From contig NZ_CP118225.1 in assembly GCF_028768465.1 (NCBI RefSeq), positions 1,469,001 to 1,533,000 on the forward strand: 64,000 nt of DNA, read 5' to 3'. Below, piece after piece: positions 56,200 to 64,000 of the stretch. The stretch is from Rhodopirellula sp. P2 (GTDB lineage: Bacteria; Planctomycetota; Planctomycetia; Pirellulales; Pirellulaceae). The notes beneath the pieces were generated by a model. That model did no database searches and was not told the DNA's origin. It worked only from the letters and a program-made list of their open reading frames with translations. A program made the position numbers and the translations under genes. Every line of letters begins with the position of its first letter. The stretch's first letter is position 1.

Positions 56200-56327
56200 A
56201 GATCATCGCTTGACTTGGAAGGCGACTCGCTGATACCTCCGAGTACTCTCCCGTCGACGAAGCCGACTGGACCCCACCGCCAAACTTTCGCCGTGACGCG
56301 CGTCATCGCTGAACGAGGACAGAACGA

Positions 56328-57041
56328 ATGCCCAAGAAAACAGTCGGACAACGAATCGCTCAGCTCCTTCGTAAACCGTGGAAGACCCTGACCAACTCAC
56401 GTTACCGCGATTTCCGACGGGCTTACAACCAATTCCGGAGCGACGGGATCCCCACCAAGCGATACGAGTTTGATGACCTTGGATCCAATTCCATTGTCTT
56501 GGACCTCGGCGGTTTTCGAGGCGAGTGGGCCGATGACATTCACGCTCGCTACGGCGCAACCGTCCATGTTTTCGAACCGCACCCACGATTCGCGTCCGAA
56601 CTGCAGGCCAAGTACGCGGGCCACTCCCACATTCATGTGCACGCGGTCGCACTGAGCAGTTCCGACGGCGAGCTGATTCTGTCCGACACGGGGGATGCGT
56701 CGTCCGCCATTCGTGAAGGCGAGAAATCGATCAGCGGTCGTCGAGTCGAAGCAGGTGCCTACCTGCAAAGCATCGGCGTCGAACACGCAGATCTGATGAA
56801 GGTGAACATCGAGGGAGGCGAATACGACATCCTGCCTCACCTGGCCAGCCTCGGATGGTTGCCGCGCATCGAAACCATCCAGGTCCAGTTCCATGACTTG
56901 AGTGCATCCAGCGACGACGATCGCAACAGCATCCGTCGGGACCTCGCGCAGTCCCACGGCGAAGATTGGTGTTACCCGTTTGTTTGGGAACAGTGGTCCA
57001 AGCCCGCCGACGTGATTCAGATGCCCCAACGCGCCGCCTAA
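56328..57041 (+). CDS. FkbM-family methyltransferase
   Basis: This 237-residue protein has the SAM-binding segment SIVLDLGGFRGEWADDIHAR, the acidic loop VHVFEPHPRFASEL, and the FkbM signature LMKVNIEGGEYDILPHL near 155-175. FkbM-type O-methyltransferases act on sugars or secondary metabolites. Co-location with an LPS glycosyltransferase suggests methylation of a surface glycan; that is inference. A 54-bp dispersed repeat lies just after its stop. Confidence 0.88.
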   Translation: MPKKTVGQRIAQLLRKPWKTLTNSRYRDFRRAYNQFRSDGIPTKRYEFDDLGSNSIVLDLGGFRGEWADDIHARYGATVHVFEPHPRFASELQAKYAGHSHIHVHAVALSSSDGELILSDTGDASSAIREGEKSISGRRVEAGAYLQSIGVEHADLMKVNIEGGEYDILPHLASLGWLPRIETIQVQFHDLSASSDDDRNSIRRDLAQSHGEDWCYPFVWEQWSKPADVIQMPQRAA

Positions 57042-57048
57042 GCACGTC

Positions 57049-57102
57049 GGCAGGAATGATCGGGCAAAACCATGTGAGCCGTTTGGGCGTTCGCCTGGAC
57101 TG
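57049..57102 (+). repeat. 54-bp dispersed repeat, copy 2
   Basis: It matches 53060-53113 with three differences and has the same orientation and the same location relative to the upstream stop codon (about 7 bp after it). Confidence 0.92.
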
Positions 57103-57171
57103 CGAAACGTTTGGTATCGGCGCTCTGATAGCGGATGCGAATTTTCTTTCGGCTTCTGTCTTTTTCCATCC

Positions 57172-58470
57172 CTACCGGGATGAAAACTTGCGCATCCGAA
57201 GTGCCGTTTCGATCCACTCCGCAGGATTTTGCCGAGGGTCAAATCGGAGGAAAGGGAGATCCAGTTGATCGGCCAATTCGGCCATGCCGGTGGAATGCTG
57301 CTTGGGAAACATCAACAACCAATGTGGACGGTCAACGCTCGATGTGGTGGGGTGATTCTTGTCCGTTGCGATTGACGCCCATCTTGAGAGTCGTCGGGCT
57401 TTGTCTTGCAAGTATTCGGGCGTCCAAAATCCGATCACCTCCAAGTGGATGACGCGTCCGTCTTCGTGACGCATTAAAAAGTCAGGTGTGAAAACGCTTT
57501 GGCCATGGACCAGCAACTCGGTCTCTCGTTCGAGTTGCCACCCGATCGGCGGATTGCGATTCCAGGCGGCGTCCACGGCACGCTCAAATTCGGAATCAAA
57601 TTCATTCTCAGGTGGAAGCGGAGAGCGAAGGCCGTCCTGGGGTGACAGCGACAATCGAAACGCTTGCTTGTTGGGGCCAAGCACACGTGCCGTCAACCGC
57701 CAGTCTTGGCACGTCAAAAGTTTGGGCAATAGCTTTGCAAACCCAACTCCATAGCGGGTCGTTTCGCGAAGCGAGGAGCCTGGTCCGTCCAACTCGAAAC
57801 GCAGGCCCTGTTGGACGGTCCCGTTCTTCGTCCATTTCATGCGTTCGATCCGGTGCATCAATTGAGCGAGTTTGGCATGCCGAGCAATGGCTTTGAAATC
57901 CGAACCGGCTTCGATACGAATTGAGGTCGCGCGGTACAGGGCCGCCTGGGTTTGGGCGACGTTGTACGCCGACAGCACTTCCTCCGCGGTCAGTTCCTTG
58001 TCAAATGAATGCAAGCGTTGCAACTCGATCACATCCGAAAACATTTTCGATTCAATTTCCGCCCAACTCATCCCCAGCGATTCGCAGACCTTTTGTCGAG
58101 CCGTCGTCAGATCGTGCTCGAAGATCCCCTCGCGAGTTGTGACAATGGGATGGAGTGGCGCGGCCTCTTCAAAAACGCGCTGACGCAGTTGGCTGGCGGA
58201 CGGTCCCCCACGTTCGTATTGTCCGAAGTCATCGAGCAGTTTGCAAAAGGCGGCAATGCGTTTGGGAGGACACCCCGGAATGTTGGCAAGCACCTCCCCG
58301 ACGCCGCGATGCAAGTCCTGCCGGATTTCGCCGATGCCGACTCGGTAAATCTGCAAGCAAGCGGCAATCGCGTCCGCGTAGGCAGCGTCACGGATACGCT
58401 GCAACCGATCCGGTTTCAAGGTTCGATTGTCAAAGTTGAGCTGAACGAGGGAGTGTTCACTGCGCAGCAT
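57172..58470 (-). CDS. Bax1-like nuclease (DUF790)
   Basis: This 432-residue protein ends in the DUF790/Bax1 nuclease signature: EFERAVDAAWNR, ERETELLVHGQSVFTPDFLM, and HLEVIGFWTPEYLQDKARRL, a PD-(D/E)xK-type active site. In archaea, Bax1 is a nuclease that binds the XPB helicase and cuts DNA near bubbles. Here the ATG overlaps the stop of an XPB-like helicase by one base, the same gene order. Inferred role: DNA-repair nuclease partner. Cytoplasmic. Confidence 0.9.
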   Translation of the reverse strand: MLRSEHSLVQLNFDNRTLKPDRLQRIRDAAYADAIAACLQIYRVGIGEIRQDLHRGVGEVLANIPGCPPKRIAAFCKLLDDFGQYERGGPSASQLRQRVFEEAAPLHPIVTTREGIFEHDLTTARQKVCESLGMSWAEIESKMFSDVIELQRLHSFDKELTAEEVLSAYNVAQTQAALYRATSIRIEAGSDFKAIARHAKLAQLMHRIERMKWTKNGTVQQGLRFELDGPGSSLRETTRYGVGFAKLLPKLLTCQDWRLTARVLGPNKQAFRLSLSPQDGLRSPLPPENEFDSEFERAVDAAWNRNPPIGWQLERETELLVHGQSVFTPDFLMRHEDGRVIHLEVIGFWTPEYLQDKARRLSRWASIATDKNHPTTSSVDRPHWLLMFPKQHSTGMAELADQLDLPFLRFDPRQNPAEWIETALRMRKFSSR

Positions 58471-59921
58471 CAGCTTGTCTTTCGATAGGCATCGTTGCGT
58501 CGCCGTGTTCGACTGCGTTTCACTTCGTTGGTTCCATCCGCCACGATTTCATACAGCACGGCGGTTTCTTTTCGAGATCCCCTGCGGAGCACGCGTCCAA
58601 GTCGCTGGATCGCCTGACGCTGACTGGACAGCCCGCCCAGCACGATGGCTGTTTTCACTTCGGGGAGGTCGACGCCCTCGTCCAACACTCGGTTGGCCAC
58701 CAGCACTGGGTAGCGTCCCTCGGCGAATCGTTGCAACACTTCGCGGCGTTCCTTTTTCGCGCAGTGTGACAGCAGGCAAGGAACCATGAACCGCATCGAG
58801 ACCGCACGGGCCATCACATTGGTGCCTGTGAACACAATCACAGGTTGGCCGTTGTGCAGTCGGAACAGGTCTTCCAGTGTGCGCATTTTGGCTTCCGCTT
58901 GGTCCTCAATCTTTTGCTTGGCACGATAAGCACGCATCGCATTTTGCGCCGCGAGGGAACGTTCCGGTTCGCAGTCCACCGCCGCCGACAATTTGTGAAT
59001 GTCTTCCCAACGAAAGGTTGGGTCCAATTCTCGTTGCTCCGCCACAAACTCTTGCACTGTTTCGGAGAGGCCACGATAGGCGTTGCGTTCTGACTCGTTC
59101 AACGAGACCGCAATCCGGTGAACACGATACTCTGCCAGTGTTTTTCCTTTGGCTTGCCCAATCGTTTGCTGGTGCAGCGTCGGGCCGACCAGCGTGTGCA
59201 AGGCTTGCAAACGTGATTCATCCGTCGGCAAGGTCGCCGTCAATCCCATGCGAATCGTCGCGGTCGACATTCTTGCGGCGTCGCCGCGCCAGGCACCCGA
59301 TAAATGGTGCACCTCATCGAAAACCAACATCTTGAAACGGTCGCCAATCCGGGGCATGTGAATCGCCGCCGAGTCATACGTTGCAATGCTGATGGGGGAC
59401 ACGCGGTGCACGCCGTCGCCGATCAGTCCCGCGTCGACACCCGTTGCCTCGCGTATTTTTTCGTGCCATTGATACATCAGGTCACGCACGGGAACGACGA
59501 CCAAGACGCTGCATCGGGATCGCAGAATGCATTCCATTGCCACCACGGTTTTGCCCGTCCCTGTCGGCATGACCAGCAGACCACATCGCCCGCCCGACTC
59601 AAAATCACTGACCGCTTGATTCTGGTCCGGACGCAATTGAATGTTTCGTTGGTCGTGCAAGCTTGGCTGCCAATCAGGATCCGGTCCAGCCGTCCATTGC
59701 CACCACGAAGACGAATCGATCTCGAAGTGTTCTTGATCCCACTCTCGCAAGTGAGCCTGCAACTTGCCCGCCCACATCGCATCGCAGCGAAAGCAATCGT
59801 CGCGATCATCGAAGACCAATGGGATCCCACCCATTCGGCCGGCAACCGACGCTTGCGACCAACCGACGTCCCGCCAGCCACGCAGTCGCAGGGTCCCCCC
59901 ATGAAAATCAATTGCAATCAA
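58470..59921 (-). CDS. XPB-like superfamily 2 DNA helicase
   Basis: This 483-residue helicase starts at a TTG. N-terminal residues 1-90 form a short damage-recognition-like region (RGWRDVGWSQASVAG). Motif I is VMPTGTGKTVVAME (118-130), motif II DEVHHLSGAW (202-211), motif III GLTATLPTD, and motif VI RQAIQRLGRVLRRG. It is shorter than eukaryotic XPB but fits archaeal/bacterial XPB-type helicases, and the Bax1-like nuclease gene overlaps its stop by one base. An ATP-driven DNA-opening partner for the nuclease is inferred. No RED motif could be assigned by eye. Confidence 0.85.
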   Translation of the reverse strand: MIAIDFHGGTLRLRGWRDVGWSQASVAGRMGGIPLVFDDRDDCFRCDAMWAGKLQAHLREWDQEHFEIDSSSWWQWTAGPDPDWQPSLHDQRNIQLRPDQNQAVSDFESGGRCGLLVMPTGTGKTVVAMECILRSRCSVLVVVPVRDLMYQWHEKIREATGVDAGLIGDGVHRVSPISIATYDSAAIHMPRIGDRFKMLVFDEVHHLSGAWRGDAARMSTATIRMGLTATLPTDESRLQALHTLVGPTLHQQTIGQAKGKTLAEYRVHRIAVSLNESERNAYRGLSETVQEFVAEQRELDPTFRWEDIHKLSAAVDCEPERSLAAQNAMRAYRAKQKIEDQAEAKMRTLEDLFRLHNGQPVIVFTGTNVMARAVSMRFMVPCLLSHCAKKERREVLQRFAEGRYPVLVANRVLDEGVDLPEVKTAIVLGGLSSQRQAIQRLGRVLRRGSRKETAVLYEIVADGTNEVKRSRTRRRNDAYRKTS

Positions 59922-60307
59922 GAATCAAACCAACGCCAGACAACCAAACGGGTAGCACGTTGCACGCCACACCTGCGCACGTGAGCAGCATAGCCCAGCG
60001 GAAACGAACCGGGAAGAATTGCCCCTGCTTCCTGCACGAGCACGATTACCGTTTCACGGAGCACGATGGTCAGCGGCCGGTCCCCTCTCAGGTCGAGCGA
60101 GAGAAGACCTCGATGCCGGTTTTTTGAGGCGGGCACCAATCGGCGGCGCCGTGCGGGCAGTGCTCCGAATGGACGCGAATCAACCGCCCGTATCCGTGGC
60201 ACCTTGTTTGGGTGATGGCGTTCAGTGTGCCGCCGAGTCAAACCGTTTGTTCTCTTCGATGGCGCCCATCAGAATGCCCGTCATCACCCTGATTGTTCAG
60301 GTGAGCG
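59922..60307. other. Spacer upstream of the XPB-like helicase gene
   Basis: This 386-bp stretch has no supported gene. It should hold the promoter of the helicase-nuclease pair and the end of the TPR operon. No clear terminator or operator was seen. Confidence 0.5.
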
Positions 60308-61690
60308 TCATGTGCCAAGCAGGGCAGCGGCCTGTTCGTACTGGGCGGCGGTTTCGACATCGCCCTTCTTGCGTTGGAATGTTGCCATCGCGGAGTAGGG
60401 TTCTCTGGAGGCGGGGAAGTTCTGAATTGCTCGGACGATCCAGGGTTCGGCAACATCCCACTGATATTTCAGGTAGTCGTTGGCAATCAACAGGAGTGTG
60501 GCTTGGTCTGGTGATTCGCTGGACAGCGATTGGGTGAGCATCGCGAGTTCGTCGAGTCGCTTCCGCCCGTCCAGGTACTGCTGCATGTGTTGCTCGGATC
60601 GCTTCGGATCGCCTTGTTCGGAGTACGCGGAGGCGAGCAAGTAGTTGATCGAGGCATCGTCGGCAAACTCATCCCGCAGGGGAGTCAGCACCTCGATGAC
60701 CCGAGCATGTTCACCACGTTTGGCCAGCTGTGAGGCGAGGGTGTGTCGTGCCGGAAAGTTCAGCTGATCGAGCTCGAGCACTTCGAGCAGACCTTCGATC
60801 GCCTGATCACTTTGTTGCATTTGCAGCAAGGCATCGCAGCGCAGCAATCGCAGACTCACGTTGTCCGGTTCACGTTCCATCTCGATCTCAAACTGGTCGA
60901 CCGCTTGTTGGTATTTGCCAACATACTTCAGTAGTTTCGCCAGCCCGTGGCGAGCGCGGCGCAGTTGTGGGTCTTGTCGAACCGCGGCACGGAACAATGC
61001 TTCCGCTTCATCCATGTCACCAGATGTGGCAAGCAATTCGGCCTTGTAGGAGATGGCTCGGGCGTTGGAGGGAGCCGCCTGGATCCAGTCGTTGACATGT
61101 TGCAGGGCCTGCTCGTTTTGTCCTTGCTGAACATCGCGATTGACGACGGCTTCCATGATCTCAGAGCCGCGCTCAGGAAACCGAACCAGCAACTGGGGTG
61201 CGTCGCTGGTGGATGCGTTGTTGCCTGATTGGATGTTGAGCAGGGCGCGTTCGAATTCGAGTTGAGCGGAGGAAGCTCCGCGTGATTGTGCGGTCGTCAA
61301 CAAGGCGAGTGCCCGGCTGGGGTTGCCTGAGAATCGAGCGACCTTGACTCGGCCCAAGATCGAAGCCTTTCGCTGCGATGGCCAAGGGCTGGCCTGCTCA
61401 AAGTACTGGTCCGCCTCCGCAAATCGGCCCGCTTTCAACGCATCTTCTCCCCGGTAGACCCAGTAGGCGGGCAGTCCCCAGTACAGACCAACACCGATCA
61501 AGGCGAGCAAGGCAAGGGACATCCACGTCAGTCGCGTTCGTCCCTTCGGCTCTGCATCGCCATTGGCAGAGGAAGCGGTTTCCGTTTTCTCCGCCTCAAG
61601 TGGAGCGTTGTTCTTTGCTGCCCGGGGGCGCTTGATATGAACCGTGGAGGATTTGCGTCGAGTTGGCTTCGGTTTTCGTCGTCCGCTCAT
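60308..61690 (-). CDS. Membrane-anchored TPR protein
   Basis: This 460-residue protein has a basic, charged N-terminus, one transmembrane helix at about 54-76, and then mostly TPR helices (AGRFAEADQYFEQASPW, GDMDEAEALFRAAVRQDPQL, GKYQQAVDQFEIEMEREPDN, KGDVETAAQYEQAAALLG). It is a scaffold for protein contacts. The ATG overlaps the stop of the FG-GAP gene by four bases, so it is translated with it. Planctomycetes often encode such a TPR protein next to FG-GAP/UnbV genes. Confidence 0.85.
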   Translation of the reverse strand: MSGRRKPKPTRRKSSTVHIKRPRAAKNNAPLEAEKTETASSANGDAEPKGRTRLTWMSLALLALIGVGLYWGLPAYWVYRGEDALKAGRFAEADQYFEQASPWPSQRKASILGRVKVARFSGNPSRALALLTTAQSRGASSAQLEFERALLNIQSGNNASTSDAPQLLVRFPERGSEIMEAVVNRDVQQGQNEQALQHVNDWIQAAPSNARAISYKAELLATSGDMDEAEALFRAAVRQDPQLRRARHGLAKLLKYVGKYQQAVDQFEIEMEREPDNVSLRLLRCDALLQMQQSDQAIEGLLEVLELDQLNFPARHTLASQLAKRGEHARVIEVLTPLRDEFADDASINYLLASAYSEQGDPKRSEQHMQQYLDGRKRLDELAMLTQSLSSESPDQATLLLIANDYLKYQWDVAEPWIVRAIQNFPASREPYSAMATFQRKKGDVETAAQYEQAAALLGT

Positions 61691-63171
61691 TCTTGATTCA
61701 CGTAGAGTCGCAACGCATCCTGTGGTTGATGATCCGCTGTGCTGGGCGGGACGAGGAGATCGAGGTCACCATCGCTGTCCCAGTCGATCAGCACACACGT
61801 TGCGGCCTCGCAGGTGTTTTTGCGGAGGGAATGTCGGGTGAAGGTTCCGTCGTCGTTTTGTTCGAACCAGGCTACGCCATCAAAGGAGTCCGCCGGATAC
61901 TTGGCAACTTCCTCGTCCGCCAAGTAGGCGACCGCTGCGATGTCGGTGTCACCGTCCCCGTCGATGTCACCGCTGACGGCTCGATAGCAGCCCGGCATCA
62001 CCGCAACGTCGTGAACCGTGAAGGGAAATGAACCTTCGTTTTCCAGCCACTTGATCCCGTGATTGGGCTTCGCCAGACCATCGTCGAATGTATCTCCGTT
62101 GGTGTACAGCACGTCGATGTCACCGTCTTGGTCGAAATCAATCAGTTCGATGCTGCTCGATCCTGAAGCGGGGTCCTGGGCATGGAAGACAACGTTCTTT
62201 TCGAATTTGCCGTCGCCTCGGTTTCGGTGCAGTTCAACCGTCTCGTAATGTTGGGTGATGAGCGCGAAGAAGTCGGTTCGACCGTCTTGGTCAAAGTCGA
62301 TCGTTGGCAATGAAATGGTGCCCGGCCTGGGGTCGACCACTTTCCAATCCAATTCGGGGGTGCCCTCGCGAAGACCTTGGTTGGTCGCCAAGTGAATCGA
62401 GCCGACAAAATGCAGCCCAAAGTCGGCGACGAGCAAGTCAAGCTTCCCGTCATGGTTGCTGTCGATCGTTCGTGCGTCGGCAACACGGGACAGCCCGAGT
62501 TTCAATGCCTGTCGCTGAGGCGGGCCATTCGGCTGGCCACGCAACAACCACACGCTGCCTTGATGTTCTGACTGCGGGTTGAGCGTGCCCAGGTCGGCGA
62601 CCAAGTAATCGGGGAAGTCGTCCTGGTCCCAGTCCACCGGTTCGATGTGAGCGGGATGCGAGACACTCCCAAGTTCAGTGACTTGGAATCCCTGCTCAGT
62701 GACCTCGGCCAGAGTCAACGCGCCCGTCCACATGTCCGAGAGCAGGAAACGCGGACGTTCATCCTCACCGCTGAGCACGCGAATGCTGGAGATGGACGCG
62801 GGCTTGTTTTCAGAGGGCCAGGGAATCTGTTGTTCGACAAATCGGTCGTTCGGTACACGGACCGGTTGGGGAATGACAATCTGATCCGGGGCATCGACCC
62901 GAAAAAATGCCACGGTGGCATCCAGGTCCGGAATGATCAGGTCACGACGACCCGACTGGCGATAGATGCGGATGCCTTGTTCGACTTCCTCTTGCCAGCG
63001 TGCTTTTTCGAAGCTGGCTGGATTGGGAAGTGAATGGCAGTCAGCGCAGAATGCGGTGATCGCATTGACGCTGGTCGGGGCGGCGTTCGCCGATGGTGAG
63101 GATTCTGTTTCACCACGATGACATCCTGCCACGGCCACACACAGAACGCAAAGCACGGTGGGACGCATCAT
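61687..63171 (-). CDS. Lipoprotein with c-type haem motif and FG-GAP repeats
   Basis: ATG 63171 gives 494 residues with a lipobox (LCVLCVAVAGC, Cys17); ATG 63168 is a close alternative. CADCH (42-46) binds haem c. About five FG-GAP/VCBS-type repeats with Asp-rich calcium loops follow: DWDQDDFPDYLVADL, DSNHDGKLDLLVADF, DFDQDGRTDFFALI, DFDQDGDIDVLYTN, DIDGDGDTDIAAVAY and DWDSDGDLDLLVPP. A beta-propeller on the outside of the membrane is predicted. It lies 22 bp after the ASPIC gene and overlaps the TPR gene. Confidence 0.88.
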   Translation of the reverse strand: MMRPTVLCVLCVAVAGCHRGETESSPSANAAPTSVNAITAFCADCHSLPNPASFEKARWQEEVEQGIRIYRQSGRRDLIIPDLDATVAFFRVDAPDQIVIPQPVRVPNDRFVEQQIPWPSENKPASISSIRVLSGEDERPRFLLSDMWTGALTLAEVTEQGFQVTELGSVSHPAHIEPVDWDQDDFPDYLVADLGTLNPQSEHQGSVWLLRGQPNGPPQRQALKLGLSRVADARTIDSNHDGKLDLLVADFGLHFVGSIHLATNQGLREGTPELDWKVVDPRPGTISLPTIDFDQDGRTDFFALITQHYETVELHRNRGDGKFEKNVVFHAQDPASGSSSIELIDFDQDGDIDVLYTNGDTFDDGLAKPNHGIKWLENEGSFPFTVHDVAVMPGCYRAVSGDIDGDGDTDIAAVAYLADEEVAKYPADSFDGVAWFEQNDDGTFTRHSLRKNTCEAATCVLIDWDSDGDLDLLVPPSTADHQPQDALRLYVNQE

Positions 63172-63193
63172 GACCCGTCTGGGAAGGAAGAAG

Positions 63194-64000
63194 CTATTCA
63201 CTGATTTTCGGTAGCTCAAACGCGTCTTCATCTTCCACCAGCAGCCATTCGCGATCAACGCGGAGCGAGGGCCATGTTTGTACTTTACCGTTTGGCCATT
63301 GAACTTCAACGCGAACGTTGGAGCGATTGTCGCCCAGGCCGAAGCGTGTGCACCGTTCATTGCTACAGAAGTAGCCACTGCCGCTTGTCACAAACTTGGT
63401 CTGTTTCGCACCTTCATGGTCGATCGAAACCACACTGCCCACAGCACCGCGACTGCTTTGCCGCCCGACCAAGCGAAAGGCGATCCCGGAAGAACTGGTT
63501 TCGGTTTGATTGACGAGCAATGCAGTCGGCTCGGATTGATGGGTGATGAGGACATCAACACGACCATCGCGGTTCGCATCGATCGTCCACAGTGCTCGCC
63601 CGATATGCGGCTCTTGAAAGTAGTCGCAGGCAACGTGCTCACCAATCTCCTGCAGCGTTCCCGCGGTCGTTCGCTGGAACAACTGGATGGGTTGGGCGTA
63701 GGTGGAAGCTGGGCGAACGATCCGGTAATCGTCAACATGTCCATTGGTGACGATCAACTCGTCCGTCCCGTTTTGATCGAAGTCGATCGCTTGAGTTCCG
63801 AAGCCGACCAGGGGGATTGTCGGTGCCACGAGTTTCTCGTTCGCCGTGCGATCACGCCAACCACCGCCGGCTGAGGAAATCGACAGGGTGCTGTATTCGT
63901 CGGCGTAATTGCTGACGTAAAAGTCTGCCAATTGATCGCCGTTGAAGTCGCTGACCGCGATGCCCATCGATCCTTGGGATCGCGATTGGGCGTCGGTTGC
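63194..64000 (-). CDS. ASPIC/UnbV-FG-GAP protein (5' partial)
   Basis: The frame runs off the window end, so only the C-terminal 268 residues are seen. QGSMGIAVSDFNGDQLADFYV and DFDQNGTDELIVTNGHVDDY are FG-GAP/CRTAC1-type calcium-loop repeats. The C-terminus is an ASPIC/UnbV domain (GIAFRLVGRQSSRGAVGSVV, FVTSGSGYFCSNERCTRFGL, VRVEVQWPNGKVQTWPSL). Exported, probably calcium-binding. It is first of three genes in an operon with the haem/FG-GAP lipoprotein and the TPR protein. Confidence 0.92.
   Translation of the reverse strand, partial: ATDAQSRSQGSMGIAVSDFNGDQLADFYVSNYADEYSTLSISSAGGGWRDRTANEKLVAPTIPLVGFGTQAIDFDQNGTDELIVTNGHVDDYRIVRPASTYAQPIQLFQRTTAGTLQEIGEHVACDYFQEPHIGRALWTIDANRDGRVDVLITHQSEPTALLVNQTETSSSGIAFRLVGRQSSRGAVGSVVSIDHEGAKQTKFVTSGSGYFCSNERCTRFGLGDNRSNVRVEVQWPNGKVQTWPSLRVDREWLLVEDEDAFELPKISE

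Noticed and set aside
57161-57187. CATCCC/GGGATG hairpin as a terminator for the FkbM and Bax1 genes
   Set aside because: The stem is short, has A rather than T residues after it on either strand, and overlaps the Bax1 stop.
59918-60241. 107-codon minus-strand frame upstream of the helicase
   Set aside because: Arg-rich, no motif, no ribosome site, and it sits in the presumed promoter region.

Overview
The window looks like a chromosomal segment of a marine planctomycete of the Rhodopirellula type. This is inferred from content, not from a search: GC is moderately high, and there is a secreted sulfatase, a tandem DUF1080 protein, a DUF1559 prepilin-like protein, planctomycete-style fusions of redoxin, cytochrome and PDZ domains, an ASPIC/UnbV and FG-GAP gene set, and long 3'-3' spacers full of palindromic repeats. 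No rRNA, tRNA, CRISPR array, transposase or phage gene was recognised.

Layout. 1-1320: 3' part of a gene joining a photolyase C-terminus to an FAD oxidoreductase. 1289-4809 (minus): flagellar motor operon flbD-motA-motB-fliL-fliN-fliO. 5438-8084 (minus): aldehyde dehydrogenase and AMP-forming acyl ligase, resembling a carboxylate-reducing pair. 8247-9476: secreted Gly-rich protein, then a block of four palindromes. 9971-13044 (minus): mnmG and an RlmM-like methyltransferase. 13103-17574 (plus): secreted Pro-rich protein and two glycosyltransferases (GT9, GT10). 17586-19875: eight-copy 287-bp tandem array. 19870-22429 (minus): redoxin/cytochrome/copper-monooxygenase-like fusion and a zinc metallopeptidase. 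22656-24901: divergent sugar-nucleotide epimerases. 24892-31665: lipoprotein, DUF1559 protein, secreted protein and a Wza-like polysaccharide exporter with a cysteine cluster. 31747-33464: lysA and a 2Fe-2S ferredoxin. 33489-36841: sulfatase, membrane protein and DUF1080 protein. 36842-37716: repeat-rich spacer. 37717-39643: PAS-LuxR regulator and HAD phosphatase. 39885-46028: very large alpha-2-macroglobulin. 46093-51040: TauE-type transporter, cysteine desulfurase, a degenerate EEP-fold protein and an orphan 2-oxo-acid dehydrogenase E2. 51201-53052: ankyrin lipoprotein, NAD(P)H-hydrate epimerase and FmdB-like zinc ribbon. 53578-57041: thioredoxin/cytochrome/PDZ protein, LPS-core-type glycosyltransferase and FkbM methyltransferase. 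57172-59921 (minus): Bax1-like nuclease and XPB-like helicase. 60308-64000 (minus): ASPIC/UnbV, FG-GAP/cytochrome and TPR operon.

Two themes recur. One is the cell surface: sugar-nucleotide epimerases, three glycosyltransferases, a polysaccharide exporter, an LPS-type FkbM gene, a sulfatase and a protease trap. The other is DNA or light damage: a photolyase fusion and an XPB-Bax1 pair. The least explained items are the 287-bp array with its higher-order duplication, the XPB-Bax1 gene pair, the EEP protein that has lost every catalytic motif, the photolyase-oxidoreductase fusion, and the dispersed palindromic repeat families between genes.
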